Source: Deltaproteobacteria bacterium
GTDB taxonomy: Bacteria; Desulfobacterota; Anaeroferrophillalia; Anaeroferrophillales; Tharpellaceae
Assembly: GCA_013153415.1 (NCBI GenBank)
Contig: JAADEO010000152.1
Location: 1 to 8,711, forward strand
Length of the DNA: 8,711 nucleotides
Reading direction: 5' to 3'
Shown here piece after piece: positions 1-6,859 of this stretch (within the stretch, counting starts at the first letter, position 1; every line of letters begins with the position of its first letter). The notes beneath the pieces were generated by a model. It did not search any database. It saw only the letters and a program-made list of their open reading frames with translations, and was not told where the DNA came from. The position numbers and the translations under genes were made by a program.

Positions 1-2
1 GT

Positions 3-1148
3 TTACTGGTTGATCAGCACCTTGCCGATGGTCATGATTTCGGCTTCCTTGGTGCCTTCGTAGAGCTCGAGGATCTTGGCGTCGCGGTAGAATTTCTGGA
101 CCTTGTACTCCTCGATATAGCCGTAGCCGCCATGGATTTCCAGCGCGGCGTTGGCGCAGAAAACCGCCGTCTCCCCGCAGTAGAATTTAGCCATCGCCGC
201 CAGGGTGAAATCGGGAGTTCCATCATCGTAGAGCCAGGCCGCCTTGTAACAGAGTCCGCGGGCCGCTTCGATGCGGATCGCCATCTCGGTCAGTTTCTTC
301 TGGGTCAGCTGGAAGTTGCCGAGCGGCTGTTTGAAGGCGGTGCGCTCCTTGGAGTAGCGGATTGCTTCATCCAGGCAGCCCTGGGCCAGGCCGATTCCCT
401 GAGCCGAAACCATGATCCGGGTCATGTCGAAAAAGTGCATGACCTGGTGGAAACCGCGGCCCTCGGTGCCGAGCAGGTTCTTCTGAGGTACCCGGACATC
501 CTCGAAAGCGATTTCGGCGGTGTCACTGGCACGGATGCCGAGCTTGCCCTTGATCTTGGTTCGGGTGATGCCGGGGGTGTCGGCCGGAACGATGATCATG
601 CTGAAACGGTCATGAGGACGTTTGGCTTCGGGGTTGGTGATCGCCAGGAGCACCATGATATCGCAGACCGTGCCGTTGGTGATGAACATCTTGTTGCCGT
701 TGATGATGTAATCATCACCGTCCTTGACCGCCCGGGTGGTGGCCCCGGAGACGTCGGTTCCGGCATTGGGTTCGGTGTAGGCTCCGGCGCAGATCAGTTC
801 TCCGCTGGCCAGTTTGGGCAGGTATTCCTGTTTCTGTTCTTCGGTGCCGTTCTGAAGAATGGCCTCGCCGCCGAACGGGGCGACCGTGACATTGAGGCTG
901 ATGCCCATGTCCACGCGCGAGAGCTGTTCGGTGATGATGGCGTTGCCCAAAACTCCGAAACCGGCACCGCCGTACTCTTCCGGGATCCAGGCTCCGACCA
1001 GTCCCAGAGCTGCGGCTTTCTGATGGATTTCAGGTGTGTATTTTTCCTCGCGGTCGGCCTCTTCGGAATAAGGCGTAATCTCGTTGACGGCGAATTTGTA
1101 AGCCATGTCGCGGAGCATTTTCATCTCTTCGGTCAGATTGAAGTCCAT
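3..1148 (-). CDS. Acyl-CoA dehydrogenase, FAD-dependent
   Basis: This 381-residue enzyme has the usual length and three-part layout of an acyl-CoA dehydrogenase: a helical N-terminal domain (about 1-115), a beta middle domain (about 120-215) and a C-terminal helical domain (about 230-381). It would form the trans-2 double bond of an acyl-CoA and pass electrons through bound FAD to electron-transfer flavoprotein in the cytoplasm. Visible signatures are AYTEPNAGTD at about 123-132, the FITNG segment at 155-159, RTAFKQPLG at 269-277, IHGGYGY at 338-344 and ELYEGT at 361-366. E364 sits where short- and medium-chain family members carry the catalytic base. The ATG at 1148 has a GAGGAA ribosome binding site 6 nt upstream. 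It follows the thiolase stop by 33 bp, so it is probably cotranscribed, and it is the last gene before the window edge. Chain-length or aromatic specificity cannot be read. The family call is firm; the substrate is unknown. Confidence 0.95.
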   Translation of the reverse strand: MDFNLTEEMKMLRDMAYKFAVNEITPYSEEADREEKYTPEIHQKAAALGLVGAWIPEEYGGAGFGVLGNAIITEQLSRVDMGISLNVTVAPFGGEAILQNGTEEQKQEYLPKLASGELICAGAYTEPNAGTDVSGATTRAVKDGDDYIINGNKMFITNGTVCDIMVLLAITNPEAKRPHDRFSMIIVPADTPGITRTKIKGKLGIRASDTAEIAFEDVRVPQKNLLGTEGRGFHQVMHFFDMTRIMVSAQGIGLAQGCLDEAIRYSKERTAFKQPLGNFQLTQKKLTEMAIRIEAARGLCYKAAWLYDDGTPDFTLAAMAKFYCGETAVFCANAALEIHGGYGYIEEYKVQKFYRDAKILELYEGTKEAEIMTIGKVLINQ

Positions 1149-1154
1149 AACTTG

Positions 1155-1160
1155 TTCCTC
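1155..1160 (-). promoter_or_regulatory. Ribosome binding site of the acyl-CoA dehydrogenase
   Basis: Minus-strand GAGGAA, 6 nt before the ATG at 1148, inside the 33-bp gap after the thiolase stop. It shows that the last gene is translated independently rather than by overlap coupling. Confidence 0.7.
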
Positions 1161-1181
1161 GATAGAATGGTTGCAAATAGG

Positions 1182-2387
1182 TTATTCGTTTTCGATCAGC
1201 ATCGACATGCCCATGCCGCCGCCGACGCAGAGAGTGGCGAGCCCGAGATTGAGATCACGACGTTTCATCTCATTGAGCAGAGAAACCACGATCCGGGCTC
1301 CGGTGCAGCCGACCGGATGGCCTAAGCCGATGCCGGAGCCGTTGACATTGGTGATCTCGCGATTCAATCCCAGTCCCTGTTCACAGGCCAGGTACTGGGC
1401 CGCGAAAGCTTCGTTGAGTTCGATAAGCTCGATATCCTTGAGTTCCACTCCCGATTTTGCCAGCAGCTTTTGGGTCGATGGCACCGGGCCCCAGCCCATG
1501 ATCTTGGGATCGCAGCCGGCCGCGGCGTAAGCCGCCACCTTGCCGATGACCGGCAGACCGAGTTCTTCGGCTTTTTTCCGGCTCGCGAGGAGAACGATGG
1601 CGGCACCGTCGTTGAGTCCCGAGGCGTTGCCGGCGGTGACTGTGCCGTCTTTGGCGAAAACCGGTTTCAAACGTGTCAGGTCGCTCATCTGCAAGCCTAT
1701 CCGGACATGTTCGTCGGTGTCGAAAATAATCGGATCTTTCTTGCGTTGCGGGACTTCGATGGGGATGATCTCGTCTTTGAAACGGCCGGATTTGATAGCG
1801 TTTTCGGCGTTCTGATGGCTACGCAGGGCGATCTCGTCCTGGGCCTCGCGGCTGATATCGTACTTGCGGGCCAGGTTCTCGGCCGTCTGGCCCATGATGT
1901 AGCCGGGTTTGTCGAGCAGGTTGGAGCCGGAGTGGAGCAGTTCCCACATCGAATCCATCATCTGGCCGTGCTGGAGCCGGGCCCCCCAGCGGGCCTGGGG
2001 CAGACAGTAGAAGGCGTTGGACATCGACTCGACGCCGCCGGTCAGGACCAGTTCGGCATCGCCGACCCGGATCATGCTCGAGGCTAAAGCCATGGCCTCC
2101 ATGGCGCTGGAACACTGTCGCTGGATGGTGACGGCCGGGACTTCTTGAGGAATTCCGGCGGCCAAAGCCGTGGTCCGGGCGGTGTTGGCCTCGTCCGGGC
2201 ACTGGACGCAGTCGCCGAGGATGACGTCGTCAAGCAGAGAAGTATCGAAATCCGGTATCCGGGCCAGGACGCCCTTGATCACCTGGGCTCCGAGCTGGTG
2301 GGCGCGGACGCTTTTCAGGGAACCACCGAAATCAGCGATGGCGCTGCGGCCCATCGCGACGATTACGCAGTCATTGCTGTTCTTCAT
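1182..2387 (-). CDS. Thiolase (acetyl-CoA C-acyltransferase family)
   Basis: This enzyme cleaves a 3-ketoacyl-CoA with CoA, or runs the reverse condensation, in the cytoplasm. Numbered from the chosen start (401 residues, normal length), the nucleophile is C92 in QRQCSSAMEA. NEAFA lies at about 325-329, GHPVG with H357 follows, and the second catalytic cysteine is C387 in LCVGGG, so the full thiolase active site is present. An in-frame ATG exists 6 codons upstream (2405), but it has no ribosome binding site. The ATG at 2387 has AAGGA 8 nt upstream, so that start is preferred. The gene lies 50 bp after the SDR and 33 bp before the acyl-CoA dehydrogenase, consistent with one beta-oxidation-like operon. 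It resembles degradative FadA-type thiolases more than short acetoacetyl-CoA thiolases, but substrate length is inferred only from general appearance. Confidence 0.94.
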   Translation of the reverse strand: MKNSNDCVIVAMGRSAIADFGGSLKSVRAHQLGAQVIKGVLARIPDFDTSLLDDVILGDCVQCPDEANTARTTALAAGIPQEVPAVTIQRQCSSAMEAMALASSMIRVGDAELVLTGGVESMSNAFYCLPQARWGARLQHGQMMDSMWELLHSGSNLLDKPGYIMGQTAENLARKYDISREAQDEIALRSHQNAENAIKSGRFKDEIIPIEVPQRKKDPIIFDTDEHVRIGLQMSDLTRLKPVFAKDGTVTAGNASGLNDGAAIVLLASRKKAEELGLPVIGKVAAYAAAGCDPKIMGWGPVPSTQKLLAKSGVELKDIELIELNEAFAAQYLACEQGLGLNREITNVNGSGIGLGHPVGCTGARIVVSLLNEMKRRDLNLGLATLCVGGGMGMSMLIENE

Positions 2388-2395
2388 ATAGATTT

Positions 2396-2400
2396 TCCTT
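2396..2400 (-). promoter_or_regulatory. Ribosome binding site that decides the thiolase start
   Basis: Read on the minus strand this is AAGGA, 8 nt before the ATG at 2387. It lies inside the reading frame if translation began at the upstream ATG (2405), which itself is preceded by ACTCCACCATCAT with no purine-rich site. This supports the shorter protein. Confidence 0.75.
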
Positions 2401-2420
2401 GTCATATGATGGTGGAGTTC

Positions 2421-2434
2421 ACGGTTGCAACCGT
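2421..2434. repeat. Perfect 14-bp palindrome in the SDR-thiolase gap
   Basis: ACGGTTGCAACCGT is its own reverse complement. It sits between the SDR stop (2438) and the thiolase start (2387). As RNA it could fold into a 5-bp stem with a TGCA loop, and as DNA it could be a dimeric regulator site. It has no following U tract, so it is not an intrinsic terminator. The core GGTTGCAA also occurs at 1169-1176 in the gap before the acyl-CoA dehydrogenase. The palindrome is directly seen; function is unknown. Confidence 0.55.
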
Positions 2435-2437
2435 TTG

Positions 2438-3196
2438 TCAGCTGGGGAAATTGACCCCGGCCAGCACGCCGCCGTCGATCTGGAGGAAACTGCCGGTCAT
2501 GAACGAGGCTTTTTCAGAGGCCAGGAAAACCACGACGTTGGCGATTTCACTGGGGTCGGCCGCCCGGCCGAGCGGGGTCATCATTTTGATCAGTTCGGCC
2601 TCTTGCTTGGTGAAACCGCTGCTGACCATCGGGGTTTCGACGAAACCGGGGCAGATGGCGAGACAGCGGATATTGTCGGCGGCGTACTCTAAGGCGCAGG
2701 TTTTACTGAGCCCGATGACCGCATGCTTGGCGCTGACGTAGTGGGAGATCGTCGCCATGCCCATCAGGCCGTCGACCGAGGCGGTGTTGATGATGACGCC
2801 GCCGCCGACCTTCTTCATTTCCGGGATCGCCGCCTTGGTGCAGTAGAAGAGGCTGTTCAGGTTGATATTGATGACCTTGAGCCACTCTTCGGTCGGCATG
2901 TCGGCGATTCTGGCCCGCTGGCCGCCGATGCCGGCGTTGTTGAAAAGAACATCCAGACGGCCGAATTTGTTCACGGTGGCGGCGATCATCGCCTGGCACT
3001 GGGCTTCGTCACCGACATCCACCTTGAACGCCAGGGCCCGGGAGCCGATTTCGGCTGCGGTCTTTGCGGCATTCTCTTCATTGATGTCGGCAACCACGAC
3101 GTTGGCCCCGGCTTTGCCGAAAGCGATGGCGGTGGCCCGACCGATACCGGAGCCGGCTCCGGTGACAACTACGGTTTTTTCATTGAAATCACACAT
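2438..3196 (-). CDS. Short-chain dehydrogenase/reductase (classical SDR)
   Basis: This 252-residue Rossmann-fold oxidoreductase has the length and motifs of the classical SDR family. The cofactor loop TGAGSGIG is at 12-19 and D37 closes the second beta strand, which usually signals NAD(H) preference. NNAG lies at 86-89, the catalytic S140 in NTAS, Y153 and K157 in SHYVSAK, and PGFVETP at 183-189. The catalytic set is therefore complete. It would oxidise or reduce an alcohol/ketone pair in the cytoplasm. Because it lies between a transporter and a thiolase plus acyl-CoA dehydrogenase, a 3-hydroxyacyl-CoA or ring/side-chain alcohol dehydrogenase role is a reasonable inference. Homology alone cannot separate this from sugar or steroid dehydrogenases. 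The ATG at 3196 has GAGAGAGG 6 nt upstream. It follows the RND gene stop by 33 bp. Confidence 0.93.
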   Translation of the reverse strand: MCDFNEKTVVVTGAGSGIGRATAIAFGKAGANVVVADINEENAAKTAAEIGSRALAFKVDVGDEAQCQAMIAATVNKFGRLDVLFNNAGIGGQRARIADMPTEEWLKVININLNSLFYCTKAAIPEMKKVGGGVIINTASVDGLMGMATISHYVSAKHAVIGLSKTCALEYAADNIRCLAICPGFVETPMVSSGFTKQEAELIKMMTPLGRAADPSEIANVVVFLASEKASFMTGSFLQIDGGVLAGVNFPS

Positions 3197-3202
3197 GTTT
3201 TA

Positions 3203-3210
3203 CCTCTCTC
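3203..3210 (-). promoter_or_regulatory. Ribosome binding site of the SDR gene
   Basis: Minus-strand GAGAGAGG, 6 nt before the ATG at 3196, in the 33-bp gap after the RND stop. It confirms the SDR start. Confidence 0.7.
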
Positions 3211-3229
3211 ATCTGGAAATGATTGTTGG

Positions 3230-5596
3230 CTAATTGTCGATACACTGGGGTTTGGGTTTTACCTTGATGATGAAAGCGCCCAGGGCCGGCAGAAGAACGA
3301 TTGCGCCGATCATATTCCACAGGAACATGAAGGTCAATAAAATACCCATGTCCGCCTGGAATTTAATTGGGGAAAAAGACCAGGTGGCGACCCCCATGGC
3401 CAACGTGATGCCGGTGAAAGCGACAGCCTTGCCGGTGGTTTTCAAAGTGTTGAAGTAGGCCGGGACGATATCCATACCCTGTTCCAGGTATCCGGTCAAG
3501 CGGTTGTAGATGTAGACCCCGTAATCGACCCCGATGCCGACCCCGACCGAGATCACCGGCAGGGTGGCGACCTTGACGCCGATGCCGAGCCAGGTCATCA
3601 GAACCTCGCAGAGCAGCGAGGTCAGGGCCAGGGGAATAATGATGCAGATTGTCGCCCGAATGCTGCGGAAGGTCAGGAAAACCAGGAAGATAACTACGCC
3701 GTAGACCAGCAGCAGCATCGTCGTCTGGGCTTTTTCGATCTCGATGTTGGTGGCCGCTTCGATTCCGGCGGGGCCTGCCGCCATCAGGAACTTGCCGCCT
3801 TCAATCTTATTTTCAGAGGTGAATTTCTCGACTGTTTTGACGACCCGGTCCAGGGTTTTGGCTTTATGGTCGTCCAAGTAAACGAAAATCGGTGACATGG
3901 TGCCGTCCTGGCTCGCCACTCCGGGCGGCAGTTGCATGGCCAGGCTGTCCAAAGTAACCTGGGAGCGGGGCAGGGTCCACCATTTGAAATTGCCTTCGTT
4001 GTAGGCGGCGTTGAGCAGTTTCATATAGTTGACGATCGACTGGGTCGACTGGACCCCGGGCTGTTCCATGAGGCTGGCCTGGAGATTGTCGGCATCGACC
4101 AGGATGGGATACTTGCTGTTGCCCTCCTTGGGGGTCTCGAGCATGATCACGAAAAGGTCGCTGGTGGTCGAGTAGTTGTCGACAATAAAGGCGTTGTCCT
4201 GGTTGTAACGGGAATCGGGCCTGAGTTCCGGAGCGCCGCGGTCCAAATCACCGATCTGGAGACCCTGGCGGTAGTGGAAACCCCAGCTGGCGGCCACGGC
4301 AACAATTACCAGCACCGCTATCGCCCGTTTACGGTCGGCCAGTTTGGAAAGCAGGCTCCAGAGCGGATGAGTGCTTTTCTCCTCTTCCTGGTAGAGTAGT
4401 TCGATGCTGCGCTTGCTGACCCCGAAATAGGACATCAGCAGCGGCAGGCAGATCAGCATGCCTAAGATAAGGACCGGGAAACGGACCAGGGCGCCGACCG
4501 CCATGTCCTGCAGGACTCCGATCTTGATGACGTAGAGGGTGGCGAAGCCGACGCCGTCGGTAACCAGGGCGCACAGCGCCGAGAGGTAGAGCAGACGGAA
4601 GGCGAAACGGGCGGCATCGAACTTGTCGCGGCCCAGCATGGTCTGGTGCTTGATACCGGAAATCATCTGGACCCCATGGCTGATGCCGACGGCAAAAACC
4701 AGGAAAGGCACCAGCATCGAATAGGGGTCGAGACCATAGCCGAAAAGTTTGAGAATGCCGGCCTGCCAGATGACCGCCAGCAGGGCGCAGAGAACCGGCA
4801 TCAGGGTGGCTCTGATGCAGCGGGTGTAGAAATAGAGCAGGCCGGTGGTCAGCAGGATGGTGATCAGGAAGAAGAGCCCCATCGAGGAGGCGCCCTCCAT
4901 CAGGTCGCCGACCAGTTTGGCGAAACCGATGATATGGATCTTGATCTCGTCGTTCTGATATTTGTCCCGGATCTCCTTTTCCAGGCGATGGGAGAGGGCC
5001 AGGTAGTCAAGCTTTTTACCGGTCTCGGGATTGATCTCCTGAAGTGGGGCAATGACCATCGAGGATTTGAAATTGTTGGCTACCAGTTTGCCGATCTCAC
5101 CCGAGCGCATGACGTTGCGCTTCAGAAGAGCGATACTTTGCGGGGAACCGTCGTAGGTGTCGGGAATTACCGGGCCGCCGTCGAAACCCTCTTCGGTGAC
5201 CTCTTTCCAGCGGACGATCGGCATCCACAGGGACTTGACGCCGGAACGCTCGACCCCGGGGATGAAGAAGACGTCGTCGGTAATCTTCTGCAGGGTATCA
5301 AGGTATTTCGGGTCGAAAATATCACCTTTGGTGTTTTCGACCGAGATCCAGATGACGTTGCCCAGCCCTTTAAGTTCATCCTTGTGTTTCAGATAGTTCT
5401 GGATGAAGGGGTGGTAGGTCGGGATCATCTTCTCGAAGCTGGCTTCGAGTTTCATGTGCAGGGCCTGGTAGCCGAGAAAGATCGAGGCCACGGCGAGAAA
5501 AATCAGTATTGGCGCCCTGAACCGAAAAATGAACTTTTCAACCAGTGGAGTTTTGCATACTTCCACGTTCTGGGGATCCTGGTTGCCGTGCGCCAT
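3230..5596 (-). CDS. RND/MMPL-family inner-membrane transporter
   Basis: This 788-residue protein has the duplicated RND layout. TM1 is near 29-47, followed by a large extracytoplasmic loop to about 238. Five helices follow at about 240-393, with a charged cytoplasmic linker (about 394-425) that contains QEEEKS. TM7 is near 426-441, a second large loop runs to about 625, and five more helices span about 626-780. The second-half TM10 has GVGIGVDYGVYI with D691-Y692, matching the proton-relay position of MMPL transporters. The first half has GISHGVQM with H307 at the matching place. It probably moves a lipid or other hydrophobic molecule using the proton gradient. A TTG codon directly precedes the ATG, but the ATG at 5596 is better spaced (7 nt) from GAGG and overlaps the upstream TGA as TGATG, implying translational coupling. 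No membrane-fusion partner is encoded nearby. Substrate and direction are unknown. Confidence 0.92.
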   Translation of the reverse strand: MAHGNQDPQNVEVCKTPLVEKFIFRFRAPILIFLAVASIFLGYQALHMKLEASFEKMIPTYHPFIQNYLKHKDELKGLGNVIWISVENTKGDIFDPKYLDTLQKITDDVFFIPGVERSGVKSLWMPIVRWKEVTEEGFDGGPVIPDTYDGSPQSIALLKRNVMRSGEIGKLVANNFKSSMVIAPLQEINPETGKKLDYLALSHRLEKEIRDKYQNDEIKIHIIGFAKLVGDLMEGASSMGLFFLITILLTTGLLYFYTRCIRATLMPVLCALLAVIWQAGILKLFGYGLDPYSMLVPFLVFAVGISHGVQMISGIKHQTMLGRDKFDAARFAFRLLYLSALCALVTDGVGFATLYVIKIGVLQDMAVGALVRFPVLILGMLICLPLLMSYFGVSKRSIELLYQEEEKSTHPLWSLLSKLADRKRAIAVLVIVAVAASWGFHYRQGLQIGDLDRGAPELRPDSRYNQDNAFIVDNYSTTSDLFVIMLETPKEGNSKYPILVDADNLQASLMEQPGVQSTQSIVNYMKLLNAAYNEGNFKWWTLPRSQVTLDSLAMQLPPGVASQDGTMSPIFVYLDDHKAKTLDRVVKTVEKFTSENKIEGGKFLMAAGPAGIEAATNIEIEKAQTTMLLLVYGVVIFLVFLTFRSIRATICIIIPLALTSLLCEVLMTWLGIGVKVATLPVISVGVGIGVDYGVYIYNRLTGYLEQGMDIVPAYFNTLKTTGKAVAFTGITLAMGVATWSFSPIKFQADMGILLTFMFLWNMIGAIVLLPALGAFIIKVKPKPQCIDN

Positions 5597-6759
5597 CAAT
5601 TCACCTCTTTAACTTTATCGTTTCCAGACGTCGGGTTGAATTTTTTGATACCTCTGAGCCCGGCCAGAATCAGTGAGCCATCGGCCGCTTCGCAGACCGC
5701 CATGCAGGCGGGAAATCCGGTTTTCATCGCTTTGATCTCCGGGCTGTCAGTGCTGCCGAGATAGATCACTCCGGCCATGCCGACCAGGACGAAGCGGTGG
5801 CCGGAGAGCATGGTGCCGCCGGTCAGGGCCGCGCCCTGGCCGAGTTGCCGGTGTTTCCAGGTTGCACCGTCATCCCAAGAGATGACCAGGTTGCCGCGCA
5901 GGCCGAAACCCGCGACCAGACTCCCGGAGGGATCGCCGAAAGCGTTGAAAAAAGATCCCTGGTAGGGGCTTTCCAGGGTTTTCCAGTGTTCGCCCCAGTC
6001 TTCAGAGGAGTACATGCCCCCGGCTTCACCGAAGATGAACTCCTTGTCTTTGGTCCGGGCCAGGCCGTAGAAGTGATAGCCCATCGGGTTGCTGATGCGG
6101 TCGAGCCGCGCACTCCAGTTCTTACCCCCGTTGCTGGTCTCCATGATGATGCCGAAAGCCCCGACCAGGAGTCCCTTTTCGGGAGTGGTGAAATCGAGAG
6201 CGAGCAGGGGCTGGATGGGGCCCTCTTTCCGGGTGTCGATGAAACCCTTGAGGTTGACCTCGGCATCTTCGATACGGAGCTTGAGAGATTCCTGTTCGCT
6301 CTCCGGCGTGGTTTCAAGCTCTTTCCTGAGTTGGTCGACGATCGCCTGCATGGCCGTTACCATCATCACGTTGACCTGGTTGCCGTCGAAGACTTTTTCC
6401 CAGCTGACACCCTGGTCACGGCTATGCAGCAGCACGGTTTCGTGACCGATGGCCCAGCCCTCTTGGGGGGATGGAAAAGTGACCGCGGTCAGCGTGGTGC
6501 GGACCGGGACGGCGGCCTGGGTCCAGGATTCGCCATTGTCGTCGGAGTAGATGATGATGCCGCGTTCGCCGACGGCGACCAGGCGTTTGTCGGCCCGGGT
6601 GATATCCATCAGGGCGGCTTTGGCCGGATGTTTGGTCTTGAAAGCCGGTTGCTTGAGAAAGTCTCCAGCCTCGACATCGCCGGCCAGAAAAAGCATGATA
6701 AGGGCCAGAAAGATATGGGCCAAACGGCGGGTTCGGGACCCCCGGAGAGTGGTTTTCAA
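5596..6759 (-). CDS. Secreted YCF48-type (BNR/Asp-box) beta-propeller protein
   Basis: This 387-residue protein is related to the YCF48/photosystem II stability factor group, a family of beta-propellers found in many non-photosynthetic bacteria next to RND transporters. The N-terminus has RTRRLAH, a hydrophobic stretch at about 14-27 and a likely signal peptidase site near VEA-GD (residue 31), so it should be periplasmic. Asp-box blade turns (S-x-D-x-G-x-x-W type) are seen at 72-79, 113-120, 208-215, 251-259 and 294-301. A charged, helical-looking insertion at about 133-177 interrupts the blades. The start is TTG at 6759, with GGGAG 6 nt upstream; the next Met (22) lies inside the signal peptide core, so TTG is the only sensible start seen. 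Its stop overlaps the RND start, suggesting the proteins act together, perhaps with the propeller as a periplasmic partner of the transporter loops (inference). It follows a terminator hairpin. Confidence 0.85.
   Translation of the reverse strand: MKTTLRGSRTRRLAHIFLALIMLFLAGDVEAGDFLKQPAFKTKHPAKAALMDITRADKRLVAVGERGIIIYSDDNGESWTQAAVPVRTTLTAVTFPSPQEGWAIGHETVLLHSRDQGVSWEKVFDGNQVNVMMVTAMQAIVDQLRKELETTPESEQESLKLRIEDAEVNLKGFIDTRKEGPIQPLLALDFTTPEKGLLVGAFGIIMETSNGGKNWSARLDRISNPMGYHFYGLARTKDKEFIFGEAGGMYSSEDWGEHWKTLESPYQGSFFNAFGDPSGSLVAGFGLRGNLVISWDDGATWKHRQLGQGAALTGGTMLSGHRFVLVGMAGVIYLGSTDSPEIKAMKTGFPACMAVCEAADGSLILAGLRGIKKFNPTSGNDKVKEVN
5601..5607 (-). promoter_or_regulatory. Ribosome binding site for the RND gene, inside the end of the propeller gene
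   Basis: Minus-strand GAGGTGA lies in the last codons of the propeller gene, with 7 nt between GAGG and the ATG at 5596. With the overlapping TGATG it points to coupled translation of the two proteins, and it favours ATG over the adjacent TTG. Confidence 0.7.
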
Positions 6760-6765
6760 GGTTTT

Positions 6766-6770
6766 CTCCC
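6766..6770 (-). promoter_or_regulatory. Ribosome binding site supporting a TTG start
   Basis: Minus-strand GGGAG (in AAGGGAGA) ends 6 nt before the TTG at 6759. No ATG or GTG alternative with a comparable site is visible before the signal peptide core. Confidence 0.65.
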
Positions 6771-6793
6771 TTACTTTCTGAGGTTTGATTGGG

Positions 6794-6829
6794 CTTAAAA
6801 GAGCCCGGGGAGTGTGACCTCCCCGGGCT
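6794..6829 (-). terminator. Intrinsic terminator hairpin after the DUF1329 gene
   Basis: The arms at 6802-6812 and 6819-6829 (AGCCCGGGGAG and CTCCCCGGGCT on the plus strand) are a perfect 11-bp GC-rich inverted repeat around a 6-nt loop. In the minus-strand transcript the stem is followed at once by CUUUUAAG, a short U tract. It lies 31 to 58 bp past the DUF1329 stop and 35 bp before the propeller start codon. The U tract is only four bases, so partial readthrough into the propeller-RND-SDR-thiolase-dehydrogenase genes is likely. No convincing promoter was seen between hairpin and propeller gene. Confidence 0.8.
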
Positions 6830-6831
6830 GT

Positions 6832-6843
6832 AGCTGATCAGCT
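6832..6843. repeat. Perfect 12-bp palindrome before the terminator
   Basis: AGCTGATCAGCT is self-complementary and sits between the DUF1329 stop (6860) and the terminator stem. It could be a small regulator site or simply chance. It is too tight to form a stable RNA hairpin. Confidence 0.35.
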
Positions 6844-6859
6844 TGAGGACAGTGCGCTT

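Noticed and set aside
132..1325. Long plus-strand open frame (397 codons) opposite the acyl-CoA dehydrogenase
   Set aside because: It is the antisense shadow of a gene with complete catalytic motifs. Its product is low-complexity, rich in Gly, Asp, Val and Phe, with no recognisable domain, and it runs across a gene boundary.
5597..5599. TTG as the start of the RND transporter
   Set aside because: The adjacent ATG at 5596 has better spacing from GAGG (7 against 4 nt) and overlaps the upstream stop in the usual TGATG pattern.
4646..5764. Plus-strand open frame of 372 codons across the RND and propeller genes
   Set aside because: It spans the junction of two well-supported minus-strand genes, its product is Gln/Asp/Gly-rich with no known fold, and no ribosome binding site was seen.
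5797..6798. Plus-strand open frame of 333 codons opposite the propeller
   Set aside because: It is antisense to a gene with a signal peptide and five Asp boxes. Its product shows no recognisable motifs.
6791..6806. Small hairpin GGGCT-TAAAAG-AGCCC as an independent structure
   Set aside because: It has a stem of only 5 bp that shares an arm with the much stronger terminator stem. It is noted only as a possible competitor.
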